Below, piece by piece: positions 9,895 to 20,914 of a stretch of 64,000 nt of DNA. The first letter of the stretch is position 1; each line of letters starts with the position of its first letter. The position numbers and the translations under genes were made by a program. This DNA is from Adineta vaga (lineage: Eukaryota; Rotifera), in NCBI GenBank assembly GCA_021613535.1, contig CP075494.1:9238001-9302000 (forward strand), given 5' to 3'. The notes below the pieces were generated by a model, which was not told where the DNA came from, did not search any database, and saw nothing but the letters and a program-made list of their open reading frames with translations.

Positions 9895-11721
9895 TTAAAT
9901 TTGCCATTCATCTTCATTGAGATCCGATGTAAGACGAAGAGCATCATCACCAAATGTTTCAAAATTTTTTTCATCTGCATCCATTTCAGTATAACCAACA
10001 GCTGTACCAGTTGTAGCTGTACATGAAATTCTATCGAAAAAGGAGATTTCTTTCTTATAAGAATGACTTTGAGATTGTTGAAGATTTGTTTGATCATCCG
10101 AATGAGAACCTATTGAACAAGCAGGTGATGTACGTCGTGTTACTAATTGTTCCATTTCAAGATAACGACGAAATACTTCATTAGCTTTTACAAAATCATA
10201 TTCACCATCACTAGAAATTAAAGTATTCGATGTTGAATCAAGTTGAACGATTGAATGAGGGCCAATATCAATACTCATACTACTGCCACTGCTTGTGCCA
10301 GAAATAGTACGTGGTCCACGGCGAGAACCAATTGGTTCTCCATACGATAATGGAATTTGTAATTGATTGAAATCTCCTGTTGTTCGATATTGATACGGTA
10401 AACTACCAGTTGGATGTAAGTTAACAGGAGATCGATTGAGACGATTATAATTTGGTACTGATGAACGTTCTCGTCGAGGTGGTGTTGCTAATACTTGATC
10501 CATGATTGATGAGGGTGAATGCATTAATCCTAAGAAAAAAGATTGAACTGTACAAGAAAAATATTTAAATAGAAGTTTACTTGGTATTGGTTCATGACTT
10601 GATGTTTTACGTTGATTTTGTTCTAGATGTGAACGATTATTTGTAGATGATGGTGTTTGATTATTGAAATTTTGTCTGACTGCCATTTGTCGTAGTGGAA
10701 CAAATCGATGATGCTGTTGAGCCTGTCGAATAGGAGGATTTCCTTTCGTTTCTCCTTGTGATCGATTGCGGTCATAGAATTTGAATGACGAATTTTGATT
10801 TGTAGGTTGCATTGGACGTATTTGTTGTTGACCATAGAAAGGAGTGGCATTTGGATTTAATTTACTTGTAATTGTAACACGAATAGGTGATGGTTTACGT
10901 TGATTATTCAAAGAAACAATTTTGATAAGATTAGGATTGTTTGATGAACTTTCACGGGTCGAAGGATGAAATGTATTTCGCTGAATTTTTTTTGTTAAAA
11001 CTTTTTTCGCAAGTAATGTCGCTGGTTTTGGAGTAACAGTTGTTGTTGTTCTTGTTGTCGAAAGTTGACTGAATTTTTCGCATTGTTCATCAAATGAATT
11101 ATTATCAATGTCCTTAGGTCGGTAACCAATGGATGATGATGATTCATTTGAACTGGAGGAAATCAAAGGCCCACCACCTGTACTTCCGAGAGATTCGCAA
11201 CGTATACGTCGAGTTAATGGGCTCGGTTGTTGATATTCATTTGGCATACTTTCTTGTTCGTCAGATGATGAAAGACGAATGTCAAGAAGACATGGATCAA
11301 TTGCACGTAATTTCGCTTGAGATTCATGAAATGTTGCTGGTAAGCGAATAAGACTTAATTCTTGGATATCACGAACATTTAAACATACTTGATCATATAT
11401 ATGCATGTCATTTGTTAAATGATCAATCATTACCGTGTTCGCTGTCTCAAGTTCTTCGATTGAATTTGCTAAATAGAATAAATTATAAGTTCCTTTTTTT
11501 TTATCATAAATTTTCTTTGATTTACTTCGACTCGATAAATTCATCGTACTTCCTTTGACACGAACATTTTTTAGAAAAATTCGATCTTTATCTTTATTGA
11601 TTCCATCTAGTACACCTTCGTAGGAAACTTGAGCTTTTGACACAACTCGTACAGTACAACCATAATAGGGACTATGTGTAATTGAGTTTGTATCACGATG
11701 ATCTTGTTCCTGAAGTTGCAT
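9895..11721 (-). CDS. LSM14: LSM14 family mRNP protein (Trailer hitch/CAR-1/RAP55 type)
   Basis: An RNP-granule protein that couples translational repression to decapping. Exons 11721-10581 and 10529-9895 give 591 aa. The N-terminal LSm14 domain is seen as PYYGCTVRVVSKAQVSYEGV and, after an insert, IYDQVCLNVRDIQELSL. Near the C-terminus an FDF-like box (YDFVKANEVFRRYLEMEQ), an FFD box (KKEISFFDRISC) and a TFG box (NFETFGDDAL) come in the family order. The 51-bp intron 10530-10580 is in frame and stopless. A second candidate intron of the same kind (11469-11525, 57 bp) would remove the lysine-rich insert from the LSm domain. The middle is low-complexity Ser/Asn/Arg, as in relatives. Confidence 0.85.
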   Translation of the reverse strand: MQLQEQDHRDTNSITHSPYYGCTVRVVSKAQVSYEGVLDGINKDKDRIFLKNVRVKGSTMNLSSRSKSKKIYDKKKGTYNLFYLANSIEELETANTVMIDHLTNDMHIYDQVCLNVRDIQELSLIRLPATFHESQAKLRAIDPCLLDIRLSSSDEQESMPNEYQQPSPLTRRIRCESLGSTGGGPLISSSSNESSSSIGYRPKDIDNNSFDEQCEKFSQLSTTRTTTTVTPKPATLLAKKVLTKKIQRNTFHPSTRESSSNNPNLIKIVSLNNQRKPSPIRVTITSKLNPNATPFYGQQQIRPMQPTNQNSSFKFYDRNRSQGETKGNPPIRQAQQHHRFVPLRQMAVRQNFNNQTPSSTNNRSHLEQNQRKTSSHEPIPSKLLFKYFSCTVQSFFLGLMHSPSSIMDQVLATPPRRERSSVPNYNRLNRSPVNLHPTGSLPYQYRTTGDFNQLQIPLSYGEPIGSRRGPRTISGTSSGSSMSIDIGPHSIVQLDSTSNTLISSDGEYDFVKANEVFRRYLEMEQLVTRRTSPACSIGSHSDDQTNLQQSQSHSYKKEISFFDRISCTATTGTAVGYTEMDADEKNFETFGDDALRLTSDLNEDEWQI

Positions 11722-12548
11722 TTTGTCTTCTAGTTATTCGTATGCACGCATGTAAGTGCAAAAATAGTTTAAATATTTTCTTCTCTTCTTACGATATTTT
11801 GTATATATGAGAAATGTTTCATCTTTCTTCTTCTTCGTCTCTTTTTTTGATCCTATCAAAATTGACGAAAGTGAGAACGAACCAAGGCACATGAATGTTT
11901 ACCTTATACTAACGTCAATCGATTGTTTTTTATTTCTTATGGGTAACGAGCAAAAAGAGAAGAGAAAAAAAGGAGAAAACTGGAAAGACGAAACGATGTA
12001 ATAATTAAAGAGGACTAGTATGCACGTTTCTTTGATCAGTCAACCGTGAAAACAAAAAAGAAAACTGAAATATCATGTCTTTAAGAAGTCAAATACATTT
12101 ATTGAAACTAAAGATTTGCATATGATACGATCTAACAATTAAAAAGAGAATACATTTTTTCTTCGTTTCTATTCATTATAGTTGGAAAAAATAATCTGGT
12201 TTTATCAGTTTCATCTATTAACTCAATTTAATATAATTATAAAGAGTAAAATATAAAGACATAATAGATTTCATATGATCATCACATGAGAAATTTCAAA
12301 TAATTACGTCAAGAGAGATATGATTGATAGAGTCAATGAATCATCAAAATCGTTCGATTATACACTTGTTTCTTTCATACGATATCAAAAATAGCAATCT
12401 ACGTTGAATGTTATGATGAATCAAAAGAAATACTAAAGATTCCTAAACAGAATTACTTTCGAGGTAGATTTTTCTTATTTATTGACAATAAATGATGCGA
12501 AAATAATTACAGAAGATAAAAAGTTTGTATCCATTCGACAATAATATG
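11722..12548. other. Intergenic between head of LSM14 and tail of membrane-protein gene
   Basis: No gene is supported. It holds the LSM14 promoter side and the 3' flank of the minus-strand membrane-protein gene. AT-rich, with pyrimidine and purine runs near 11,770-11,850 and 11,950-11,990. Confidence 0.4.
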
Positions 12549-15390
12549 TTAATGATGATGAAGTCTGATATCATGCAATGGTTCTACGATATTCTTCAAA
12601 GGTCGACCAAAAAAACGCGTAGAAATCTTATTAATTAATGGAACGACAAGTAATTTACAAATTAAAAATATCATTGCACATAATTCCAGACATAAAAATG
12701 CGAATAAAAGAGTACGAAATATAACTTCGGGTTGTTTAGCAATCGGTGATTGTGTATTTTTAATATAATACGATGTTTCACTTATATCAATGGTGATACT
12801 AGTTGATGTAAGATTAGCTGATATTCTATATTCTTCAGCTGTGAGAAACATTTCAGAAGAACTGTATGTAAATGTAGGATACCATATTCCTCCAAATTTT
12901 TCATCGTCGTCATTGAACAATGACTCAGTTTGATTGATAACCTAAAAGAAATGGATTCAATAAAAACTAGACAATTATTTGAAAGTATCAAATTACTTTT
13001 GTTAAAGCCATCTTAATTATTGGTGATTGTGAAAGAGTTTCTAAAGATTGACTATAAAAGGTTTGAAGAAAATTCAATTCCTTTAATGTATATGAATCAC
13101 GTTCCTGACCAGCACCTGAAATACCCACACGTAGTCCACCAATCAACTGAATATCGCTTACAACTGCTTTGATAGTTAGAGCATGTTCAGATAAACGAAT
13201 CGTTGTAGAAACTGTTCCATTTAAATTAGAACATGATAAAAGTGCAACGGATGTTGTTGAAGAGTCAGTGACTTCATAAAGAGCAATTTTTATACATGAT
13301 GTTACAGTATTGAGTAAATCAATTTGTAATGTAAAATTTTGGGCATCTAACAAATCGAATATGGGCTTTTCTTCAGTTGATACAGGAACAGCTAATGCTT
13401 GAAGATTTGATTGAAATTGTGCATTTCGAAGACTAGAATCACAAGCAAATTTTGATCCTTGAGTCGTTTCGATTGGATATTGATACATATAAGATATTGC
13501 AAATGTATATGCCATAATAGACATCAAGATAACTGCTATCGATGCAAGTCCACCTAACCACATTTCGCCTTCACCCTAAAAATATTTCAATTCGAAAATA
13601 GAATGATTGTTATAATCATCGATATACTTACTACAAGGTCTGTTCTTTGAAAAATACTCTTGATAGTTGTGCGATAACGTTCTCGTTTGTGTGGTTGCAT
13701 GCACCAACTAAATGATGCCATGACAAATAGTAAAGTTAGAAATAAGAAACATAATATCAATGTCCAAAATATTGGAGAAATAAGTAAACAAGATGTTGTT
13801 GTACCTAATGTAAACATATTTTGTAGAAGAATATCTTCAAATGAAGTCATATCTGGTGAACGAGGATATGCATATGCTTGACTAACAGAAATGAGCGAAC
13901 TTGAATTAAGTTCATAAGCTGCTCCCAATGGGCAAAAACTATTTGATGAACAATTTATACATGTTGAACTAGGTTTGAACCTGGATTTCTTGTTCCATTT
14001 GCACAAATATGACATGGATGAATACCAGTATCAGATTTATAAGTACCTGCAATACATGTAGTTGGATGACTAATGACAGGCATTGCAGCAGCTATTGGTG
14101 AATAGGTTGTATCCGTTGATGCATAAGAACCAGAATTTTCAGCTAAAATAATAAGAACACCACCATCAGTATCAAGTATAGCAAGTGAAAAAGATGAAGA
14201 AACCATGCGAATTAATTTCGGATTAATTGTTGATGGTATCGGTTGTTGAGTATTCGGTATAACAGCTGATGGTGATGAAGGTAAAGTAATATTACTGAAT
14301 GATGTATATAGATACACTTTTGAGAAATACCATGTTAGATAATTAGTTGAATAAGATGAAACGAGAATGGTTGCGTGTGATTGTGTTAACCAAGCAACAT
14401 CCTTACCATAACCAACTGTTTCTCCATTATCAACATAACTAGCTAGCGTCAGATTTGACCGTTAGTAACAGTAAATAAGAAGACTGTATTCAGAAAGGGC
14501 ATTCCAACAAGTACTCGTGTTGAATCATCGGAATTGATCTTTACTGACATCGTATATTTGCTACTCCAAGTGTCCACACCTGAATACGTTAATCGTGATT
14601 GCCAAGAACTATCAGTAGCACTATAAGACCATGTTGATAGAACGGTTAAATTGGTATTGGAAATTAAATAAACAGTTGGTGTTGCACGTATGCGTGATCC
14701 AGATGAACCAGCAACAAAACCAGCAACAATTGTAAATGTTCCACTAGTATCGGCTGCTAATGGACTAAACGTTGAATTATTTGGCCAAATCTGTGCAGCA
14801 GACACAGTCGTTGCCATACCGAATGAAAACGGTCGATAAATAAATGCAAAATCACTAGCTAATCCAATTGCATACTGTCCATATGGTTCAACAGCCATGA
14901 CAAAAAATTCTTGATCGTCATATGCACCAAAAAATTGAAGATCTTCAACTTGAAAATAGTTACATGCTAAAGATTGTCTGGTTAATAAATAATGTTCAAT
15001 ATTAAGTGGATCTTGATTAACCCAAACACCAATGAATGTACCATTTCGACCTGAATGATCGGTATCCGAACCATCATCAGATGCAACATTACCAATAATA
15101 TAAAAATAAACATCTGATGTTGTATTTTGTTTTCGTCCGACACCAACTGAATAAATATAATGTGAAGAATCATCATAATCAAAGGAACATTGCAATGAAT
15201 CAAATACATAATTGTAAGGAGCAAATTGAACAAGAAATGTGCCTCCTTCATTCTTTGCTTGGACGAACAATACATCATTAATAGCAATCTTCACACCATA
15301 AGCATCGTTATCCGATTTATCAGGAGAAAAACAGTTGAGAAACAAATTTTCATAGAGTAGAATCCAAAGAAAAACAAATCGTACGATCAT
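12549..15390 (-). CDS. Large membrane protein: propeller-like ectodomain, Cys-rich stalk, multi-pass C-terminus (two frame breaks)
   Basis: An uncharacterised membrane protein of about 910 aa. Blocks: 15390-13632, 13575-12997, 12941-12549. It has an N-terminal signal (MIVRFVFLWILLYENLFLNC). A roughly 450-residue region rich in beta-repeat patterns follows (GVGRKQNTTSDVYFYIIG, LVGMPFLNTVFLF). Next comes a short Cys-rich module of the TNFR/ephrin-receptor-like kind (CIAGTY, HPCHICANGTRNPGS, CINCSSNSFCPLG). Three or more hydrophobic segments end the protein (FWTLILCFLFLTLLFVMASF; LGGLASIAVILMSIMAYTF; LLFAFLCLELCAMIFLICKL). Two -1 frame breaks lie in the first block, at AAA runs at 14454-14456 and 13974-13976. 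The first block is 1759 nt, and adding one base at each break makes it divisible by three. No function is known to me; a surface receptor or adhesion role is a guess. Confidence 0.7.
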
Positions 15391-16323
15391 TTTGTTTTCA
15401 ATACTCTTTAGAAAAAAACTACGAAGTTTATTTTTTCTTGTTAAGTATAAGAATGCAACTAACTACTCTTTTATATATTTTCTCTATGCTATGATAATTG
15501 TTAACAACACTACTGAAAATTAGAAAAAAGTAATTTTCTAATTTCCCTATAACGTACTATGTTTGAATATTAACGAGCCGTTTTCTTGATCAAAATATTT
15601 TGATTGCGTATGAAGTTCTTATCCAGTACTGTTCGACATTTTATTATGAAGAATGACTAGGAATTAATTGAACTTCTCTTCAATCGACGTTTGGAAACTT
15701 CGATAAAAGAGGAAAAACAGCAAGAAACAATCGACTAAAATATGTAATAGTTCGGCTTTTTATGAATTAAAAACAGAAACTTTCCGTATTAGAAAGCGCT
15801 TCTATGGAGATATATTTGTTTGAAAAGTCATTTTATTAAATATTGAAGAAGGTGCATCTCAAACCAAAAGAATATTTAATGGACTTTTCTAGTTCCATAT
15901 TATTAGTTAAGAAGATGACTAGGTCATAGTTATGTAGAGCATCGCAACAACAATAAATATACTTTTATGTATTTCGTTAATTATGAAAGTTACAACTACA
16001 TGCACGAGAAAAGTGCTTTGATTAAGTATAGCACTTCATTTTCATGCATAAAAGAGACCAGACAAAATAAGTTTTTTTTTATATTTATTCGAAGAAAATT
16101 AGGGTAATCTTACTTTATAAAAACTTGAAAAGATAGATTGATCAAATATTCTTCAGAAAAAAGTAAAAATATCAACTTCACTTTTCTTTGAAGTAATAGT
16201 TACGCCATCTATTTTCATTCTTAAGTTGCTAATGTCTCCATGACATTCCGAATGGATGAATGGTCGGAAGTAAAATTTTAAAATAAATTTTTTTTTCTAA
16301 AACTATGTCTTTATCTTATTATT
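15391..16323. other. Intergenic, divergent promoters of the membrane-protein and PARG genes
   Basis: No reading frame of substance lies on either strand. The two genes start outward from this roughly 930-bp spacer, so it should carry both promoters. I see no recognisable motif beyond AT-rich runs. Confidence 0.4.
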
Positions 16324-17935
16324 ATGGGATTTTGTTCTAGCAAAATGGCAGAAAGCTCGAAATATACGTCCCAATCAGATCCATTATCTGTATACGTACC
16401 TCTAGAGTCGCTTACTCAATCAGCTGTTCGTTCAATCATTAAAGTGGCCGTTCCTAAATATATGCCGACATGGGATCATAGTCAACGTACGCTTCTTATA
16501 TTCTTACTTGCAATAGATAAAAAATTGAGAGAGATTGAAAATAATGCAGAGAATGGTGGTGAGAACAAACCTGATGATCATACTATTGAACGCCAAACAA
16601 GTTCGTCAATGGCTAGTGAATAAAAGTAATAAGCCATTGGATTGGGAGAGGCTTCAGCAGAAATATGAAGATACACGCCACGAACATTGTGATGAATTGG
16701 CGTATCAATATGGATTAGAGAAAGCATTTCCTTACTTTGAACTAGAAATCGCAACTGTAAGTTAGATATAATTCATGTACAACTAACGCTTGATCGTAGA
16801 ACTAAGTATGCATCTGTAAATCTATCTATTTAGCGTCACAATGTCGTCAAACAATCTCGTCGTTATATGAATATATTTCGTAAAGACGGCTACAAACCTG
16901 AAGAACTCAAAGTTTACTGGAATGCTGAGCAATTAGAAACTCTATGTCAACAAGATGGAGATGATCCACATAGAATGCCACCACACGATCCGTCAGATAC
17001 CGACGCTATTGAAAATCTTCGAAAATATCCAGTTGCAACTCGGAAACATAGCGGACAAATTACATACGTCGATAAAGGTATCGAAAAAGCGGTTTTCGAT
17101 ATACCTGACGATGCTCAAGTTATTGTTCTAAATTTTGCAGTAAATTTCATGATAAGTAATTTCTATCACCTGTATCTCAATTCTTTAGAATGAACAATCA
17201 CCAGGTGGCGGTTATTTACGACATGCAAGTAAGTAGTATTCATGTCAACTAAGTTATACTTATTAAAGAAACATATTTGACACTTGAATAATTCATTGAT
17301 TCTATTTTGTTTTATCTAGTGGCACAAGAAGAAGTTATTCTTTTTAATTCGGATGGTTATCGAGCATTAATGGATCTCAAGTATCAGCGAATGGGTGGTG
17401 GATATGCAATACCAGAATTTGGATTAGCTTATGTACGTAATATGTGCTTCTTCGATGCAAATGATGAGAAAAGATATCGTAAAACTGACATGTTAGTTTC
17501 TGCATGTTATTGTATGAACGGTGCTGAACTTTACGAGAATCCACATCCTCAAGAGGTAAATGTTGATGAACTCATGTAGAATAGTTGTTTTTATTTGAAA
17601 AATATCAATCAATCATCACATTTCTATTCTAGTGGAAAGAAAATAATTTAGCGAAATTTCGTGCCTTCATGGCTGCAGCTGTTGCAAATACTATTGGTGA
17701 TGGAAAGAATACCTATCTTTTACTTGGTCCTATTGGCACGGGAGCATTTGGAAATAATGTCGATGCTATAGCTGAAGTTTTCGCTACAGTATTGGATATG
17801 GAAATGATGGGTTCGGATGGACCAATTCGATATGCTTTCGAAAACATATGGTTTGTTTCTATAGATGCGTGGAAGAACACTGAATTTCGGAAGTATATAC
17901 CTGATAAGAAACCTAACAATAATGAGGAGAATTGA
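16324..17935 (+). CDS. Poly(ADP-ribose) glycohydrolase, microbial (DUF2263/TIGR02452) type
   Basis: Predicted to hydrolyse ADP-ribose from modified proteins. Exons: 16324-16558, 16617-16756, 16834-17139, 17189-17228, 17320-17555, 17633-17935, with matching phases; 419 aa. After a roughly 100-residue N-terminal extension comes the macrodomain-type PARG core. The diagnostic signature GGG-x7-QEE is read across the 17229-17319 intron in SPGGGYLRHA|MAQEEV, with QEE the catalytic loop. The fold continues with DMLVSACYCMNG and LLLGPIGTGAFGNNV, as in bacterial PARGs. The protein starts MGFCSSKM, which fits N-myristoylation at Gly2 with a neighbouring palmitoylatable Cys, so membrane attachment is possible. 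It faces a PARP-like transferase gene tail-to-tail. Bacterial or fungal ancestry by transfer is plausible but not shown here. Confidence 0.85.
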
Positions 17936-18101
17936 TTTTTTTGTATTTTCTTATCAAACAAAATAGTCTAATATAACGAAAGGATGCCACTCTTTTTATA
18001 TTATATTCCATAGAAAGTAAGTCATCAGTCGACTGCGCGCTTGATACAAGAAAAACGATGAGACAAATACAACAGTGCAGGTAAAAAAATAGAATCTGTA
18101 T

Positions 18102-18159
18102 TTTATTATTTCTCCTGCATAAAATATATTATTATGATACAAAAAAAGATTGGAATAAA
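18102..18159. terminator. Overlapping polyadenylation signals of the convergent PARG and ART genes
   Basis: A plus-strand AATAAA at 18154-18159 would serve the PARG transcript. A minus-strand AATAAA (TTTATT on the plus strand, 18102-18107) would serve the ART transcript. If both are used, the two 3' UTRs overlap by tens of bases and could pair as antisense RNAs. Confidence 0.4.
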
Positions 18160-18181
18160 ATAAATATACGAGTTCTAAAGA

Positions 18182-20440
18182 TTATTGTTGATGTGCATCA
18201 CCGTAAAAAGATTTTTTCCACCATTTTGACGGTGTCAATGTTGCTGGATCGATGTCTGTTACACGCATCATCAAGCCATAACAGATAATGTCATCTTTGA
18301 TAAACTCTTGACCGTTTTTACCTAGTATAATCCACTCCAGTTCGCTATTCTTGAAATTTTGATCTACTATCACAGTTTGCTTATATTCATCTTGTATTAA
18401 CGTTTCAGGACCAACAAATTTAATTGATGCCGGATTTACACGACATTGGAAGACTAATTGATACCATAATGATTGACCATTTTTAGTTGTTTCTTTCCAT
18501 GGAAAAGCATATCGTGGATGTGCACAGTATTCAATACTTGGTGAAACATAAACTCGTGATTGTCCATCACCAAAGAAACATCCAGTTGTGCTAACCTTGA
18601 GTCCTGAAGTAAGTATCTTTGACGCGTTTTCACCACGAGTTCCGTGATAGGCCATATACCAGCTGCCCCATTTAGAATCAAATTCCTTCTCATCTTCAGC
18701 CACTTTAACACCAAAACGTTTCCAACCTATACATAAAAATTGGCAGATATGAAGATAATGATAAGACAAAATCGTTCTCTACTAACCTGATGGACAAAAA
18801 TAAGGTTTTCCTCCTTGATTAATGGGAGTTGCCCAAAAGTGTGCCTGAGGCTCACCCGGTGCCCAACCATACTTCTTATTCCATCTGGGATCCATAAGTC
18901 TATTTTCAATTTTTAATCCAAATTCACCAAGTGTTATTGATTCAACATGTGCGTCGACATCTAAACAACATTTACGAACGGCATACATTCGTGCCACAGC
19001 ATCAGCAGCACCACCATTTAAACTATCGACAACTTTTTTACCGTATGGTGGTAAAACACATAGATGAATGATAGCTTTTTCACGATCAACACGGATGATA
19101 CGTATTTTATTCTTTGGTACACCAAATGCTTCACATAGATTATCAACAAATCGTTCACGAATACCACCTTTATTTGTATCCCATTGATTCATATAGGCAT
19201 CATCCGCATCCAATTGAATCATGAAACCTAATTCGTCACCTGAAATATTGAAAAGAAAGCAATTACCATAACTATAAGTTTGAATAGAAAAATAAGAATG
19301 TTACCTTCTGGATCGCGAATATCACCCGAAATGATTGGTAAACTTTCTTCATTACTATCCCTTTGTTTACTCACAGTTTTCTTTAATTGTTTATTGAATT
19401 GTTGATCATTACCTGATCCAACAGCTAATCGACATAATAGAGCTGCTAGAGCAAGTTTCTTAGCTTCTTGTGCGATTCGTTTTCGACCATGTCTTGCTCT
19501 GGCATTTTCCAGTTTCTCTTCATCTAAGATAAAATTAAATTAAAGAAAATGAGTATTTTACATTATCAATTGACATACATGGATCTTCTTCCTTTTGATT
19601 ACGAATTTCATCACGTTGTGCAAGCCATCTTTGTGCATACTCAATAATTTCATCGATTTCTCTACCATTCAATCGATCAATCAATTCATCAGCATCAACT
19701 TCATTTCGTTTATCTTCATCGATCGATAAAAGTTTTCGAACAAATTTACGTACTATATCAAAATATGTAGGCTCAACAGGTATAACTTGTCTAGCAGCAA
19801 TTAATTTCTTTGCATGTGTTATTACTCGACTTGTTGGTGATAGAATAGCAAAGTTATTTTCTGTAATAGTTCCATTAAATTTTTGATTACGTTGATTAAT
19901 ATCTGCTATCTTAGATCCATAAGTATCTTTCCACCATCTGTGAATATTTCGAATAACATCATCTGAATCACTTTTTTCTATTAGTGCATACAAATCTTTG
20001 AAATTATTTTCAAAATCTTGTTGACGACGAAAATAATCAATCGTATCATTACAAATTTGAACGAATTTCGTTGAGTTTGGTAATGGTTGAGCTAAGTTCC
20101 GTAAACGTAATAAATAGTTTGCACATGCACCAACTTTTACTGATAGTTCAGCACGTAACGAATCGATACAAGCCGGATCATCTATCACTGTTCGTGTTTT
20201 ACTTGGTTCTGCACCACTTTGACGAAGATCGTCACAGAATTTATCAACAAATGCCTTCTCTTTATCATGTGAACCTTTGTCTTTAGGTGGAGGTCGCTTT
20301 TTAATATAATCTGCTTGTTGCTCTTCAATTCCATGACATTCTTCTTCTTCTTCTTGTTTAATTTTTTCGATACAATCATCAATTAATTGAACTTGATCAT
20401 CGATAAAATGATTAAGACAAAAAGCTAGATCTGTATCCAT
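18182..20440 (-). CDS. PARP-like ADP-ribosyltransferase with long N-terminal region
   Basis: Predicted to transfer ADP-ribose from NAD+ to a target. Exons: 20440-19579, 19523-19305, 19239-18787, 18726-18182; 692 aa. The last 180 residues carry the ART fold. MAYHGTRGENASKILTSGL holds the His of the H-Y-E triad, RVYVSPSIEYCAHPRYA the Tyr, and SELEWIILG the likely Glu. Upstream lies a module reading EPQAHFWATPINQGGKPYFC and then GWKRFGVKV, which looks fixed to the catalytic part. Residues 1-290 are acidic and helical with no domain I know. No signal peptide, so intracellular. Convergent with the PARG gene, 246 bp between stops. The catalytic Glu is the least certain call, so whether it makes mono- or poly-ADP-ribose cannot be told. 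Confidence 0.8.
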
Positions 20441-20914
20441 TATTTTTTCTCACAGTAGGAAGTAGAACGATGTTATTGATTCAAGCAAAATAAAATGAAG
20501 TTTTGCGTCTCGTTTGTCTCTATTTATTTGATCTCTGTCAAGAGGAGAGAAAGAGAACGAGAAAATTAAAAAATCGACATAATCATGTATTGTTATGTTT
20601 ACTTTGACTTTTCACAGAAATTTTTGCGTCTATTCAGAGTGTGTTATCGATTCTTGAAATATTAATAGAAGCATTGTAAATCAGAACAGAAAAAGTGTCG
20701 AAAATCATGCACTGTTTGTTATTAATTCATAAAAAGTCAGAATAACAGAAAAATAGGTGTTAGATGATGACAAACATCATTGCTTTTATAAATATGTTTG
20801 TGAATGAGTACATTGATCTTAAAGGTATAACTTACAAATGAATATCAAATTTGAAAATAATCAAAATCTTTAATATACTAACAGATTGTTTTTTATTTAT
20901 TTAAAACAAAACAT
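20441..20914. other. Intergenic, ART promoter side
   Basis: No gene is supported. It contains the ART upstream region and the 3' flank of the minus-strand POLG2-like gene. Confidence 0.4.
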
